Shown: positions 26,141 through 35,257 of the stretch, in pieces | Layout of the letters: the number at the start of each line of letters is the position of its first letter | How positions within the stretch are numbered: position 1 is the stretch's first letter | Origin: Thioploca ingrica | GTDB taxonomy: Bacteria > Pseudomonadota > Gammaproteobacteria > Beggiatoales > Beggiatoaceae | Assembly (NCBI GenBank): GCA_000828835.1 | Contig: AP014633.1 | Span: forward strand, 62,001 to 126,000 | Length of the DNA: 64,000 nucleotides | Direction: 5' to 3' | Position numbers and translations under genes: made by a program | The notes under the pieces: model-generated | Seen by the model: only the letters and a program-made list of their open reading frames with translations | Database searches by the model: none | What the model was told of the DNA's origin: nothing

Positions 26141-27535
26141 ATGCAACTGGTCAATAACAAATTATTTTTACTTAATTTTAGCTTAGTTGTGGTGTTTTAT
26201 TTAGTGGGTTGTGCTAATGCTGAGAGCCAATTTCAACGTGGTATGGTTGCTTACCAGCAACAAAATTTCACGAAAGCAACCCAATACTTTCAAACAGCGG
26301 CTCAACAAGATCATATTCTGGCACAATACTACCTGGGTATCTTGCACTCTGAAGGTGCCGGGGTTATTCAAGATTTTGCTCAAGCCGCACGATGGTATCG
26401 TCAAGCCGCTGAACACGGTTTAGTAGCGGCACAAGATGCTTTAGGTACTTTGTATCAACAGGGGCAGGGGGTAACTAAAAATGCGACTCAAGCACTAAAA
26501 TGGTTTAAGCAAGCTGCTCAGCAGAATTATGCCCCAGCACAATATCATCTGGGACAACTCTACTACCATAATGCCACCCCAGATTTTACTAAAGCGTTAC
26601 AATGGTTTCAGCAAGCGGCTAGCCAAAAATATGCACCGGCCAATTACCAATTAGGGATGATGTATGAAAAAGGTCAAGGGGTGACTGCCAACCTTCTTCA
26701 AGCTCAACAAAAGTACCAGCTTGCCGCACAACAAGGTCATTCTCATGCTCAACTTAAATTAGGATTGATGTATTATCAAGGTCAAGCGGTTTCTCAAAAC
26801 TTGGCTGAAGCAGCCCAATGGTTTCAGCAAGCTGCTCAGCAAGGGCTAGCCCAAGCGCAGTTTAATTTGGGCTTACTCTACCGCCAAGGTAAAGGGCTTA
26901 CTCAAAATAGTACTCAAGCAGTACAATGGTTTCAGCAAGCCGCAGCACAAGGACTAGTAGCCGCTCAATTCAATTTAGCAGAAATGTATTTGAAGGGCGA
27001 AGGCGTTAATCGAGACTTTAACCAAGCGGCACAATGGTTCCAACCCGCAGCTGAACAACAGCATTTACCGGCTCAATTTTACTTAGGAACCCTGTATGAA
27101 ATGGGTAAAGGAGTTAGCCAAAATGTGATAACTGCGGCTAAATGGTATCGTCGTGCCGCCGAGCAAGGATACACTCCAGCCCAATTTAGATTAGGATTAA
27201 TGTACTATGATGGTAAAGGACTCACCCAAGCTTTTACTGAAGCGGCGCGCTGGTTTGGCAAAGCCGCTCAACAAGGTTATGATAAAGCTCAAAACAATTT
27301 AGGGTTGCTTTACTATGAAGGTAAAGGGGTTACTCAAGACTTCACGCAAGCTGCCCATTGGTATCGCCAAGCCGCTGAGCAAGGCAATGTCGATGCCCAA
27401 GTTAATTTAGCCGTATTATATAAAAAAGGTCAAGGTGTTCCCCAAGATTTAACCGCAGCAGCTCGCTGGTTTCGTCAAGCCGCTGCGCAGGGAGATCTGA
27501 TTGCTCAATCGGCTTTACAAGATCTTAATAAATAA
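26141..27535 (+). CDS. Sel1-repeat lipoprotein
   Basis: 464 residues. The N-terminus has a lipoprotein signal with lipobox LVGC (Cys24). It is followed by eleven or twelve Sel1-like repeats of 36 residues, each of the form A.YxLGxLYxxGxGVxQDxxxAxxWFxQAAxQG. The repeats build an alpha-solenoid that serves protein-protein interaction; Sel1 proteins often scaffold signalling or envelope complexes. One unit is shortened (YYHNATPDFTKALQWF). The 36-residue period makes the DNA visibly repetitive. The gene ends 1 bp before the MITE at 27537, so its natural terminator may have been displaced by that insertion. The client is unknown. Confidence 0.88.
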   Translation: MQLVNNKLFLLNFSLVVVFYLVGCANAESQFQRGMVAYQQQNFTKATQYFQTAAQQDHILAQYYLGILHSEGAGVIQDFAQAARWYRQAAEHGLVAAQDALGTLYQQGQGVTKNATQALKWFKQAAQQNYAPAQYHLGQLYYHNATPDFTKALQWFQQAASQKYAPANYQLGMMYEKGQGVTANLLQAQQKYQLAAQQGHSHAQLKLGLMYYQGQAVSQNLAEAAQWFQQAAQQGLAQAQFNLGLLYRQGKGLTQNSTQAVQWFQQAAAQGLVAAQFNLAEMYLKGEGVNRDFNQAAQWFQPAAEQQHLPAQFYLGTLYEMGKGVSQNVITAAKWYRRAAEQGYTPAQFRLGLMYYDGKGLTQAFTEAARWFGKAAQQGYDKAQNNLGLLYYEGKGVTQDFTQAAHWYRQAAEQGNVDAQVNLAVLYKKGQGVPQDLTAAARWFRQAAAQGDLIAQSALQDLNK

Positions 27536-27536
27536 C

Positions 27537-27777
27537 TAGGGCGTGTCATCAATTAAAGTAACTCATTAAAAAAAATGTCAACTCTCCCAAAATAAATCCA
27601 TTATCTACCCGGTAGGTCGGACCAAGCGTAGCGTGTCCGACGGATTCCTTCGGATTCCTTTGAACAGAACAGTCGGACACGCTACGCTTTGTCCGACCTA
27701 CACGGGGATTTGAATTGATTTCATTGGAACCCTTGACCGGTTGTTCAAGGAGCAACCGGAATTGATGACACGCCCTA
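27537..27777. mobile_element. 241-bp MITE with perfect 18-bp terminal inverted repeats
   Basis: TAGGGCGTGTCATCAATT at 27537-27554 is the exact reverse complement of 27760-27777. The outer TA on each side fits a TA target duplication of Tc1/IS630-type elements. Inside, 27612-27641 and 27672-27701 form a 29/30 inverted repeat (GTAGGTCGGAC...GTCCGAC), which itself resembles dispersed intergenic hairpins. There is no coding capacity for a transposase. Neither IS630 copy in this window shares these ends. Confidence 0.85.
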
Positions 27778-27811
27778 ATTCTAAAAAATTTTAATTAGGA
27801 AAAAATACTTT

Positions 27812-28339
27812 ATGTTGCGTTATTTACTGCCACTCACTCTTTTTATTATCTTAGCTATTTTCTTATTCATTGGTTTAAGGTTAAATCCACGCGACATCGG
27901 CTCTACTCGAATTGATAAACCAGCACCACCCTTTGCTTTACCACAACTGCTAGACAATACTAAAACGCTCTCTCAGCAAGATTTTATGGGGAAAGTATCG
28001 CTGTTTAATGTTTGGGCATCCTGGTGTGTTTCCTGTCGCTATGAACACCCCTTATTGATGCAATTAGCCCAACAAGGCTACACCATTTATAGCTTAAATT
28101 ATAAAGACAAACTAGCAGATGCCAAAACTGTATTAGCTCGCAGTGGTAATCCTTATGTCGCTACTGCGGTTGATGACAAGGGACAAGTGGCTATCGATTG
28201 GGGGGTTACCGGCACACCCGAAACTTTTATTATTGATAAGCAAGGAATAGTCCGTTACAAACAGACTGGGCCATTGACAACCGAATTATGGGAGCAGGAA
28301 ATTCTACCGCTGATTAAAAAATTAGCAGCCGGCAAATGA
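27812..28339 (+). CDS. dsbE: Thiol:disulfide interchange protein CcmG/DsbE
   Basis: A 175-residue membrane-anchored periplasmic thioredoxin. One N-terminal helix (about 3-21) is followed by PAPPFALPQL, the active site WASWCVSCRYEHP (Cys72, Cys75) and the family loop GVTGTPETFIID. CcmG keeps apocytochrome c or CcmH cysteines reduced for haem attachment. The usual ccm operon is not adjacent; this copy stands alone between a MITE and pckA, so it may be a relocated or second copy. The first codon lies at an ATG 35 bp after the MITE. Confidence 0.93.
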   Translation: MLRYLLPLTLFIILAIFLFIGLRLNPRDIGSTRIDKPAPPFALPQLLDNTKTLSQQDFMGKVSLFNVWASWCVSCRYEHPLLMQLAQQGYTIYSLNYKDKLADAKTVLARSGNPYVATAVDDKGQVAIDWGVTGTPETFIIDKQGIVRYKQTGPLTTELWEQEILPLIKKLAAGK

Positions 28340-28732
28340 CCTGGATAAACTCAAATTCTATTTCTCGCCATCCTTCACTGAGTAACGTTGAGTTATGATT
28401 TCCTTACCAGTGCTATTGTTAAAATTTATTATAATTGGTATCTTTATCAAACTGATAGTAGTGCTATTTCCGAGAAGGACAGGTAACCATTTCAGACCCA
28501 ATATACTTCATTATCAGTTAGTCTTTGGGTTATTACTAACCATCAGTGAATCGAACCCCATCTAATTGTTTAAAATAATAAATTTTTAAGGTACAATAAC
28601 TAGACCATCAGGGTCAATATTGAGATACCGTTAGCTATCCATTTTAGATCAACATTGCGCCACAATGTTGGTCGTTAGCAACAATACCATAGCTGGTGAA
28701 GCTTATTATTACCACTCAATCTGGAGAACAGC
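28340..28732. other. Intergenic region upstream of pckA with a hairpin
   Basis: About 390 bp without a gene. CAACATTG (28650-28657) and CAATGTTG (28663-28670) form a perfect 8-bp stem with a 5-nt loop, roughly 60 bp before the pckA start. It could act in the pckA leader or as an operator. A tRNA T-loop-like string on the minus strand near 28545 has no supporting stems. Nothing else is recognisable. Confidence 0.4.
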
Positions 28733-30337
28733 ATGCGAGATAGTCGCCCTGAATATCACAGTAGTTATAGCCTGGAAAATCATGGCTTATCCAACTTGAA
28801 TGATATTTATTGGAATTTAAATACCCCTGCTTTATACGAGCAAATTATCCGTCGTGGCGAAGGGATCATTACCCATTTAGGTCCTATTATGGTTCGCACT
28901 GGACATCATACCGGTCGTTCCGCTAACGATAAATTCATCGTTCAAGAACCAACTACCGAAAAAGACATTCGGTGGGGTAAGATTAATCGTCCCCTGGCAC
29001 CAGATAAATTTGAACAACTCCAACGTCACATCGAATGGCATTTACAAACGCAAGACGTTTACGTTCAAGACTGCTTTGTAGGAGCGTCGCCAAGACACCG
29101 TTTACCCATTCGCATTATTACGCAATATGCTTGGCATAACTTATTTGCGCGTAATATGTTTCTTCAAGCGACAGCAGAAGAATTACTCAATCATGTCCCG
29201 GAGTTTACCGTTATTAATGCGCCACGCTTCCACGCGAGTCCAACTCTCGATGGAACCAATTCGGAAACCTTTATTATCATTAATTTTGCTAAGAAGTTAG
29301 TGTTAATTGGGGGTACCAGTTATGCGGGAGAAATTAAGAAATCGATTTTCACGATCATGAATTATCTGATGCCTCATAAAGAGGTGTTACCGATGCACTG
29401 TGCGGCTAATATGAATACCGCTGGTGAAACCGCCCTTTTCTTTGGCTTGAGCGGTACCGGCAAAACGACATTATCGGCCGATTCTTCTAAAACACTCATT
29501 GGTGATGACGAACACGGTTGGGATGAAGAAGGTATTTTCAATTTTGAAGGCGGATGCTACGCCAAATTGATTAACTTATCCCCGGAAGCGGAACCCGAGA
29601 TTTATGAAACCACCCGCCGCTTTGGCAGCATTTTAGAAAATGTCTCGGTTAATGCCCATAACCGTCGTGTTGATCTTATGGATGCTTCCGTGACAGAAAA
29701 TACGCGTGGTTCTTATCCAATCAGTCATGTTCCTAATGCCACCCGAACGGGTTTAGGTAGTCATCCCCAGAATGTTATTTTCCTCTCAGCAGATGCGTTT
29801 GGCGTATTACCACCGCTAGCTAAGCTAACGCGTGCTCAAGCGATGTACCACTTCCTTTCTGGTTACACCGCTAAAGTGGCGGGAACCGAAAAAGGCGTCA
29901 CTGAACCACAGCCCAACTTCAGTACTTGCTATGGCGCACCTTTCATGCCAATGCACCCCCAACGCTATGCCGAATTACTGGGTAAAAAGCTAAAAGAACA
30001 CCAAGCCGAAATTTGGCTCATCAATACTGGCTGGATTGGTGGTCCCTATGGGGTCGGTCACCGTATCAAGATTGCTTATACCCGAGCGATGGTTAATGCG
30101 GTACTCGATGGAAAATTGAAAGATGTGCCCTCAGAACAAGAACCTTTCTTTGGTTTACAAGTGCCCAAGCACTGTCCAGGTGTACCCGCTGAAATCCTCA
30201 ATACCCGCAACACTTGGGCTAATAAGGCGGATTACGATGCTCAAGCTAAAAAATTAGCCCATATGTTTGCAGAGAATTTTAAGCAATACGCTGACCAAGC
30301 CACACCAGAAATTCTGGCTGCTGGACCTTCGGTGTAA
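28733..30337 (+). CDS. pckA: Phosphoenolpyruvate carboxykinase (ATP)
   Basis: A 534-residue cytosolic enzyme converting oxaloacetate and ATP to phosphoenolpyruvate, CO2 and ADP. Visible motifs are RTGHHTGRSANDKFIV, the PEPCK-specific segment HCAANMN, the P-loop GLSGTGKTT at about 238-246, LIGDDEHGW and NTRGSYPI. The fold and length match ATP-type PckA of Escherichia (540). It serves gluconeogenesis or, run in reverse, carboxylation. A GGAG ribosome site precedes the ATG, and a hairpin terminator follows. It stands alone. Confidence 0.97.
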   Translation: MRDSRPEYHSSYSLENHGLSNLNDIYWNLNTPALYEQIIRRGEGIITHLGPIMVRTGHHTGRSANDKFIVQEPTTEKDIRWGKINRPLAPDKFEQLQRHIEWHLQTQDVYVQDCFVGASPRHRLPIRIITQYAWHNLFARNMFLQATAEELLNHVPEFTVINAPRFHASPTLDGTNSETFIIINFAKKLVLIGGTSYAGEIKKSIFTIMNYLMPHKEVLPMHCAANMNTAGETALFFGLSGTGKTTLSADSSKTLIGDDEHGWDEEGIFNFEGGCYAKLINLSPEAEPEIYETTRRFGSILENVSVNAHNRRVDLMDASVTENTRGSYPISHVPNATRTGLGSHPQNVIFLSADAFGVLPPLAKLTRAQAMYHFLSGYTAKVAGTEKGVTEPQPNFSTCYGAPFMPMHPQRYAELLGKKLKEHQAEIWLINTGWIGGPYGVGHRIKIAYTRAMVNAVLDGKLKDVPSEQEPFFGLQVPKHCPGVPAEILNTRNTWANKADYDAQAKKLAHMFAENFKQYADQATPEILAAGPSV

Positions 30338-30350
30338 TTTGAAACTAGTG

Positions 30351-30376
30351 TAGGTCGGTAATTTTTTGCCGACCTA
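30351..30376 (+). terminator. Hairpin after pckA
   Basis: TAGGTCGG (30351-30358) pairs exactly with CCGACCTA (30369-30376). The loop holds a T6 run. It lies 13 bp after the pckA stop. The stem sequence belongs to the same TAGGTCGG family as the MITE core. Confidence 0.6.
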
Positions 30377-30500
30377 ACTGTGGCAATTCATGAAAGAAAA
30401 GTGAAGAGTGATTTTTGATAAGCCGATGTTTCACTTCGTTCTACCCAGGCTACAAAGATTATTTGTGCACTGCTAGTGCGCAATCCAACCAGCATTCATC

Positions 30501-30778
30501 CTCAACAAGAGAGACTGTGAAAAAACAGTTTTTGACTATTTCGACAATCTGAGTGCCGCAATAATAACATTATTTGGGGTTTATCTTGCTGGTTCTGCAA
30601 TAGGAGGACGGCGCGGTGGGCTTTGGGCGGCTATTTGCTGGGCGATCATCTCTGGTAATTTGAAGCTAATCAACCCAATGTTGAAGTGTTTATTAATGCC
30701 GGTCTTATTTGGGCATTTGCATTGTTTGTACGTACTACAGATTCCCACCATTTATTATGGCAAGCATCTTCAGCTTAA
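30501..30778 (+). pseudogene. Remnant of a small membrane protein with one frameshift
   Basis: From about 30501 one frame reads DYFDNLSAAIITLFG, then VYLAGSAIGGRRGGLWAAIC and WAIISGN, a glycine-rich membrane-helix pattern. After about 30658 the plausible continuation moves to another frame: EANQPNVEVFINAGLIWAF followed by ALFVRTTDSHHLLWQA and a stop at 30776-30778. Hydrophobic, low-complexity-free sequence on both sides of the shift suggests a decayed gene. I do not recognise the family. The single-frame reading across this stretch (30660-30869) gives no sensible protein. Confidence 0.35.
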
Positions 30779-30968
30779 TGAAGCATTCTATCTTGTTGTA
30801 CGTCGTGGTGGAGAATTAGAGTCACGTTTGTTGAAAGGTATTTATGGACAAGAAAAGTGCCTACTGTAAATTTTTTCATCACTTCTGATTTAGTGTTTTG
30901 TATAGAGGAGGTTTGGTGATAGGGTTCTCTCATTCTATGTTCACGTTTATTTCCATTATCGTTCCAAC

Positions 30969-32382
30969 GTAACTACCTACCCCTCAGTTGACCGCAACGG
31001 GCCAACCAATCGTCTCGGGTGTCAAACACCTTCAAGCCCGGCGGGCGGACAGTTGAAACGACCCCTGGCAAGCGCGCGGAAACATCAGCGCCTGACGTAG
31101 TACGAAAGCCTCCGCTAACCGGTTGTTTAACCTTGGCCAGGCGTAAGTCCCGTTCAGCCGGGTTAGTTGTGAACGGGACGCCGGCCTCTAAGGCCAAAGC
31201 GAGCACCCCTTCTTCATATGTTTTCAGCCGGTTAAGCCCATTGCGACCAGTGGATTGCTTGGGTTTACCTCGCTTACCCGCTTGCGGAGGAGGTTCTTCC
31301 AGCGCCGCTGGGGTAAGAATAATGTGGTAGTGCTGGCGTACTTCCGCTGCCGCTACAATCGGGGGTGGCCGGTTGTACAAGTCGAGCAGAAACTCGTGCA
31401 TCTGCTCCGCCCAGAGAGAACCTTTCTCCGTTAAACCCGCCCGTTCGCGCCGCACGGGTGCATCGCCCAGAACCGGCCGTGCCGGTTCAAAGTTGAAATC
31501 CGGCGACCAACCGTCGTGTATCGCTGTGCCTTTGAAATTCTTCAACCCCGAAGCTTGGCTTTGGAGTGCCTCGGCGCCACGGGTTATCATGAATAAACCA
31601 GTCAGGATGCTGTTTGGTAGCGGCGGGGTGTAGCCAGCGCCGGTTGCCCCCAACGCGTCCCCCGGTTTCATCAAAGTGCCCTTGGTCAGCCGCTCACAGC
31701 GGCACCCTGGGATGCCTCTCAATCGCTTCAGCTAATTCGTAACCCGGCAACAGAATAGGCTCAATCGTCGCACGGTTGAGGTCGTAGCCGTACAGATCTT
31801 CAACCAGTTGGCCAATTGGCTTAAGCGGCAGCTTGTGAGCAACCGAAAGTTTAGTGACCCAGGCTCTTACACCTGGGCTATCCTGCACATACGCGGTCAT
31901 CTGGGCTGGGTATTTCCCGCGAATAGACCACCGCACTTGACTTGCCCGAGACGATGCTCGGTCACCTCCAGTTTTGGTGCCACCAACTCGAATCCTTGCC
32001 GGCTTTGGATGAGGTTCACTTCAGCGGCTCTGAATTGATGACCACAGCACTGGCATTGACTTGGCACCTGGAGGTGTTCATGCTCAGTTGGCTCTACGCG
32101 CTTGAGCGTGTTACCCCTATGCTCTTTTTGCCCTCCATGAGGGCGCTTTCTTTCCTTGGGAAGATCTGGCTTGACCGTCTTTTTCTGATAACCGTCACGG
32201 CTGGGTGGTTTGTGGCTGTGGCTGCGGTCTGGTCCCAACCGCCGGCGCAACTCAGCAATCTCAGTTCTCCGCTGCGCATTTTTTTCTAAAAGCCGCTGGT
32301 TTAGCTCTTGTAGAGATTCTCTGTCGTTAGGAAGTTCTATCATGTTTTTAGTTTAACTGTTTTTACATAGGGTAGGTAGTTA
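30969..32382 (-). mobile_element. IS66-family insertion, decayed
   Basis: Left end GTAACTACCTACCC begins at 30969; the right end GGGTAGGTAGTTA ends at 32382 and its final C lies beyond the IS630 insertion at about 33550. The 8-bp direct repeat GTTCCAAC at 30961-30968 and 33552-33559 is the expected IS66 target duplication. The interior is much richer in G+C than the surrounding genes, indicating recent transfer from a different background. Confidence 0.85.
30973..32343 (-). pseudogene. IS66 TnpC transposase, multiply frameshifted
   Basis: Three overlapping minus-strand frames make one transposase. 31897-32343 is the N-terminal leucine-zipper/zinc-finger part (ELNQRLLEKNAQRRTEIAEL, then CQCCGHQF). 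31694-31936 has MTAYVQDSPGVRAWVTKLSV. 30973-31722 has the catalytic-core remnant GTAIHDGWSPDF and the C-terminal ALALEAGVPFTTNPAERDLR. At least two frameshifts separate them, and the region with the first catalytic Asp is garbled. No tnpA or tnpB partner is present. The element is therefore immobile unless complemented. Confidence 0.88.
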
Positions 32383-33548
32383 TACCAATTCTTAATTGAA
32401 TAAACCCGTATATAAATTTGTATTTTTAATAAAATCTAACTCAGCGAGAAGTCGATTTTTACCGGTGATAGAGGAAAAGAAAGAGTGAGAAAGAGTCTTT
32501 AAACTCAAAGCAACCTCAGCTTGAAGAGGTTCAAGATCATTAAACAAATGCCAAGCAATTTGTCCTTTAATCCAAGCCCAAACTCTTTCAATCGGATTAC
32601 AATCCGGTGAAGGCGCGGGTTGAAACCAAAGAATAATATTCTCGGGCACAATTAAACGTTTAGTCGGATGACCAGTGGCATTATCCATTTGGATAAGATG
32701 CAGTTGATGGGGATAAGCTTGAGAAAACTCTCGCCAATAAGCTTGAAAACAGTCCGTATTCAAGTGAGAAAATTCTAAGAAGAAACTTTCGCCGGTTAAG
32801 GGTTCAACCCTTCCGTAAAGATAAGAAGATTTAAATGACCATTGTACTTGACTATGAGGTTTCACACCTCGAAGGGTGAGCCGACGACGAGTGATGGTTT
32901 TTAACCCAAAACGACTCTCGTCTTGACACCAATAATGAACGGACGGCATTTCATAGTGATGGAGAGTAGCTAAAGTACTTAATCGCTTGGCTTTTTTTTT
33001 CAAACTCAGCCACCATTGATTCATTACGTGCTTGGCTTTGAGGACGTACTACTTGAGGATGGGCTTGAAGCCGGTTGTGAACGATGCCCCAGAGAGTTTT
33101 ATAAGGAATATCTATGCCGTAAGTCGTCGTTAACCAGGTTTGAATGGCTTGATAATCACTGAATCCTTGAGGGTTTCTCCGGCGTTCTTGGAGAGGGGTT
33201 AAAACGGGGTTGGAAAGTGAGAGACTTTTCCCGCCGCCGTGTTGGAGTTCGAGCAAGCCATTCAGACCTCGGTGTCGATAAATTTTTAACCCATTTTTGA
33301 TGGTTGAGTCACTTCTACCCAGTAAATACGGGAGTTCAGTGGCATTCTGGACTTGGCCCGTTTTCAGTAAATATAAGGCTTGGAGGCGTTCTTTTTGTCG
33401 GCCTCGGGTTTCTTTTTGTAGCTGTCTTTTAAGATCGGCTCCTTCTTCTATTATCTTTATTTTAGTCATTTTATCTTAACCTTTACTCTGAAGAGCGAAT
33501 ATTATTTTTATATATTATATAGGGATAATTTCAATCAAGATTTGGTAT
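32383..33548 (-). mobile_element. IS630-family element inserted in the IS66 right terminal repeat
   Basis: The left end TACCAATTCTTAATTGAA and the reverse complement of the right end (ATACCAAATCTTGATTGAA) form imperfect terminal repeats. TA flanks both sides (32381-32382 and 33549-33550), as expected for IS630. Removing the element and one TA restores GGGTAGGTAGTTAC, the perfect mirror of the IS66 left end. Confidence 0.85.
32392..33469 (-). CDS. IS630-family transposase, two frames meeting at an A9 run
   Basis: The N-terminal frame (33469 down to about 32951) has a helix-turn-helix (LLKTGQVQNATELPYLLGRS, then STIKNGLKIYRHRGLNGLL). The C-terminal frame (33024-32392) has the DDE core: first Asp in WCQDESRFG, second in IQMDNATGHP and Glu in DCNPIERVWAWIK. 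The frames overlap at a run of nine A on the coding strand (T9 at 32992-33000). Loss of one A would fuse them, so this is either slippage or programmed frameshifting, or a one-base mutation or homopolymer error. All catalytic residues are otherwise intact. Confidence 0.82.
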
Positions 33549-33963
33549 TACGTTCCAACTTATAAAGAAGTAGAAAATCTACCCATCTTAATAAGACGTA
33601 TCGAACAGTTGAAAAATAAATATCCTAACTTTAGGATTGAATTATTGATTTTGGATGATAACAGTAACGATGGCACTGAACAATTGCCTGAATTGAATCA
33701 ACCATGGATATATCTAACTATACGGAAAGAAAATCGAGGGCTGAGTCAAGCTATTATTAACGGACTAAAGCTTGCCAGACATGACATTGTTGTTGTTATG
33801 GATGCCGATCTAAGCCATCCACCAGAAAAAATTCCGGAAATGATTCAGCATTTAAATCAAGGCGCAGATTTCGTAATCGGCTCACGTTATGTCACTGGTG
33901 CTTCGATTGATGGCAAGTGGGGGATCTTTCGTTGCTTAATAGTAAATTGGCAACCTTACTATA

Positions 33964-34903
33964 GCAAAGCTGGTATAAAATGATTAAATTTCATAGAGAG
34001 TAAAAATATCAGAAATAGAACCATGTTTTTGTTTACGAATCGCTTTAGCTTGTGCCCATTTAGGTTCAATTGGGTTCAATTGAGGCGAATAAGGTGGTAA
34101 AAAGAGTAGAACCTGACGGCATGACGTATAAGCCTTTTGAATATCTAATCGGTTATGAAAACTCGCATTATCCATAACTATGACCCTTTTTGAAGGGAGT
34201 TTAGGTAATAAATCTTGTGTTATCCAAGTGAAGAACACCTCTGAATTCACGTTGCCCATCAACCAAGTCACGGTGAGTAATAAACCGGCTAATAATGCCC
34301 CAATGACGTTGGTACGTCCTTTGGCTCCCCAATCTTGTTCACCAACACCCCTTTGGCCCAGGGGTGAATAACCGTGTCGACGCGGCATCTGATGAGCAAA
34401 ACCACTTTCATCAAGATAGACAATGGGTTGATTCGTTTGGTGATAATCAGCTATTTGAGTTTGGAAGCTCTGCTGTGCTTGTGGGTGGTTGAAGGTTTTT
34501 TTTTACGGGAAATCTTTAATTTCTTTAACGCATAAGCAATCCCTTGTCGGCTCACACCAAAACGTGCCGCACGCTCATACTGATAACTCTCGGGATGTTC
34601 ATCGACATCTTGAGCTAAAGCCTCCCAGTTGATTTTGGTCGGGGGGTTATTTCGAGTTCGTTGGCTCTCAATATCTTTAGACCATCTAACTACACTCGCT
34701 TGGCCAACCCCAAATCGTTTGGAGACTTCTGATAAGGTTAGATTTTCTTGTTCTTTGATGGATAACACTTTTTTCCTAAAATCAATTGAATAGGTCATAA
34801 TTAGATGATAATTCCATTAAATCCGTTGTTTCATCAATCAAAATCGATCTTTAATTAAAATATATCTTAATTTTATTTTAATCATTTTATACTAGTTTTG
34901 CTA
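33964..34903 (-). mobile_element. Second IS630-family element
   Basis: Terminal repeats: the first 27 nt from TAGCAAAGCTGG (33964) match the reverse complement of the right end (TAGCAAAACTAG...) with two mismatches. TA at 33962-33963 and 34904-34905 is the target duplication. The ends differ from those of the IS630 copy at 32.4-33.5 kb, so it is a different IS630 subgroup. Confidence 0.88.
33984..34798 (-). CDS. IS630-family transposase, two frames meeting at an A9 run
   Basis: The N-terminal frame (34798-34451) carries a helix-turn-helix region (LTLSEVSKRFGVGQASVVRW and ARFGVSRQGIAYALKKLKI). It then reaches RKKKP at nine A residues (T9 at 34496-34504). In the -1 frame the protein continues TFNHPQAQQSFQTQIADYHQ and then IVYLDESGFAHQ (first Asp), VIVMDNASFHNR (second Asp) and LNPIEPKWAQAK (Glu). 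This is a complete DDE triad. Joining needs one extra A or a -1 shift, a classic slippery setting. About 270 residues when fused. Confidence 0.85.
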
Positions 34904-35257
34904 TAGCTCGACCATTAACTCGAGTAAAGGATCCTATGTCCGGTTTTTTTGCTTTGAATCGGACCAGTTTTGAACGGTATCAAAAGAGGTTTAATCCTAC
35001 TGGTTATAAAATTGGCTTGGAGTTGTTAGTCAAATGTCACTACCAAGAGGTTCATGAAATACCAATTCATTTTGCCGATCGGCAATACGGTGTAAGTAAA
35101 CTATCAATTAAAGAACAGTTACGCTATATCCAACATTTATATCAGTTATTTATTTATCGTTATAGCGACGAGTATAGGAAGGGTTGAGCACCAAACACTT
35201 TAGTAGATATAATCAACCGAGATCGACAATCTAATCGCTTGTTAGCGCGAGAACAAT

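Larger units (their letters stand above)
30937..35187 (+). pseudogene. GT2 dolichyl-phosphate mannosyltransferase-like gene, split by three insertion sequences
   Basis: Three pieces form one GT2 gene: 30937-30968 (MFTFISIIVPT), 33560-33963 and 34906-35187. Deleting the IS66/IS630 block and one copy of the 8-bp duplication GTTCCAAC joins ATC GTT CCA ACT TAT AAA GAA, giving IIVPTYKEVENLPIL in frame. Deleting the second IS630 and one TA joins TTA CTA GCT, giving TLLARPLTRVKDPMSGFF. Motifs are LLILDDNSNDGT, VVMDADLSHPPEKIP, FVIGSRYV and a late VSKL. One extra lesion exists: around 33935 a G seems missing (CGT TG- CTT), shifting frame before the second insertion. An intact protein would have been about 240 residues. 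Function is lost. Confidence 0.85.

Noticed and set aside
26200-27530. Repetitive DNA with 108-bp period
   Set aside because: Explained by 36-residue Sel1 repeats in a single open frame.
28530-28565. tRNA-like T-loop (GGTTCGATTC on the minus strand)
   Set aside because: The flanking bases do not form a T-stem, and no acceptor or anticodon arm is visible.
30660-30869. 69-residue open frame as a gene
   Set aside because: It has no ribosome site and no sensible protein features; a shifted frame reads more like a decayed membrane protein.
30973-32343. Plus-strand open frames across the IS66 element
   Set aside because: They are shadows caused by the high G+C content; the minus-strand frames carry the recognisable transposase motifs.
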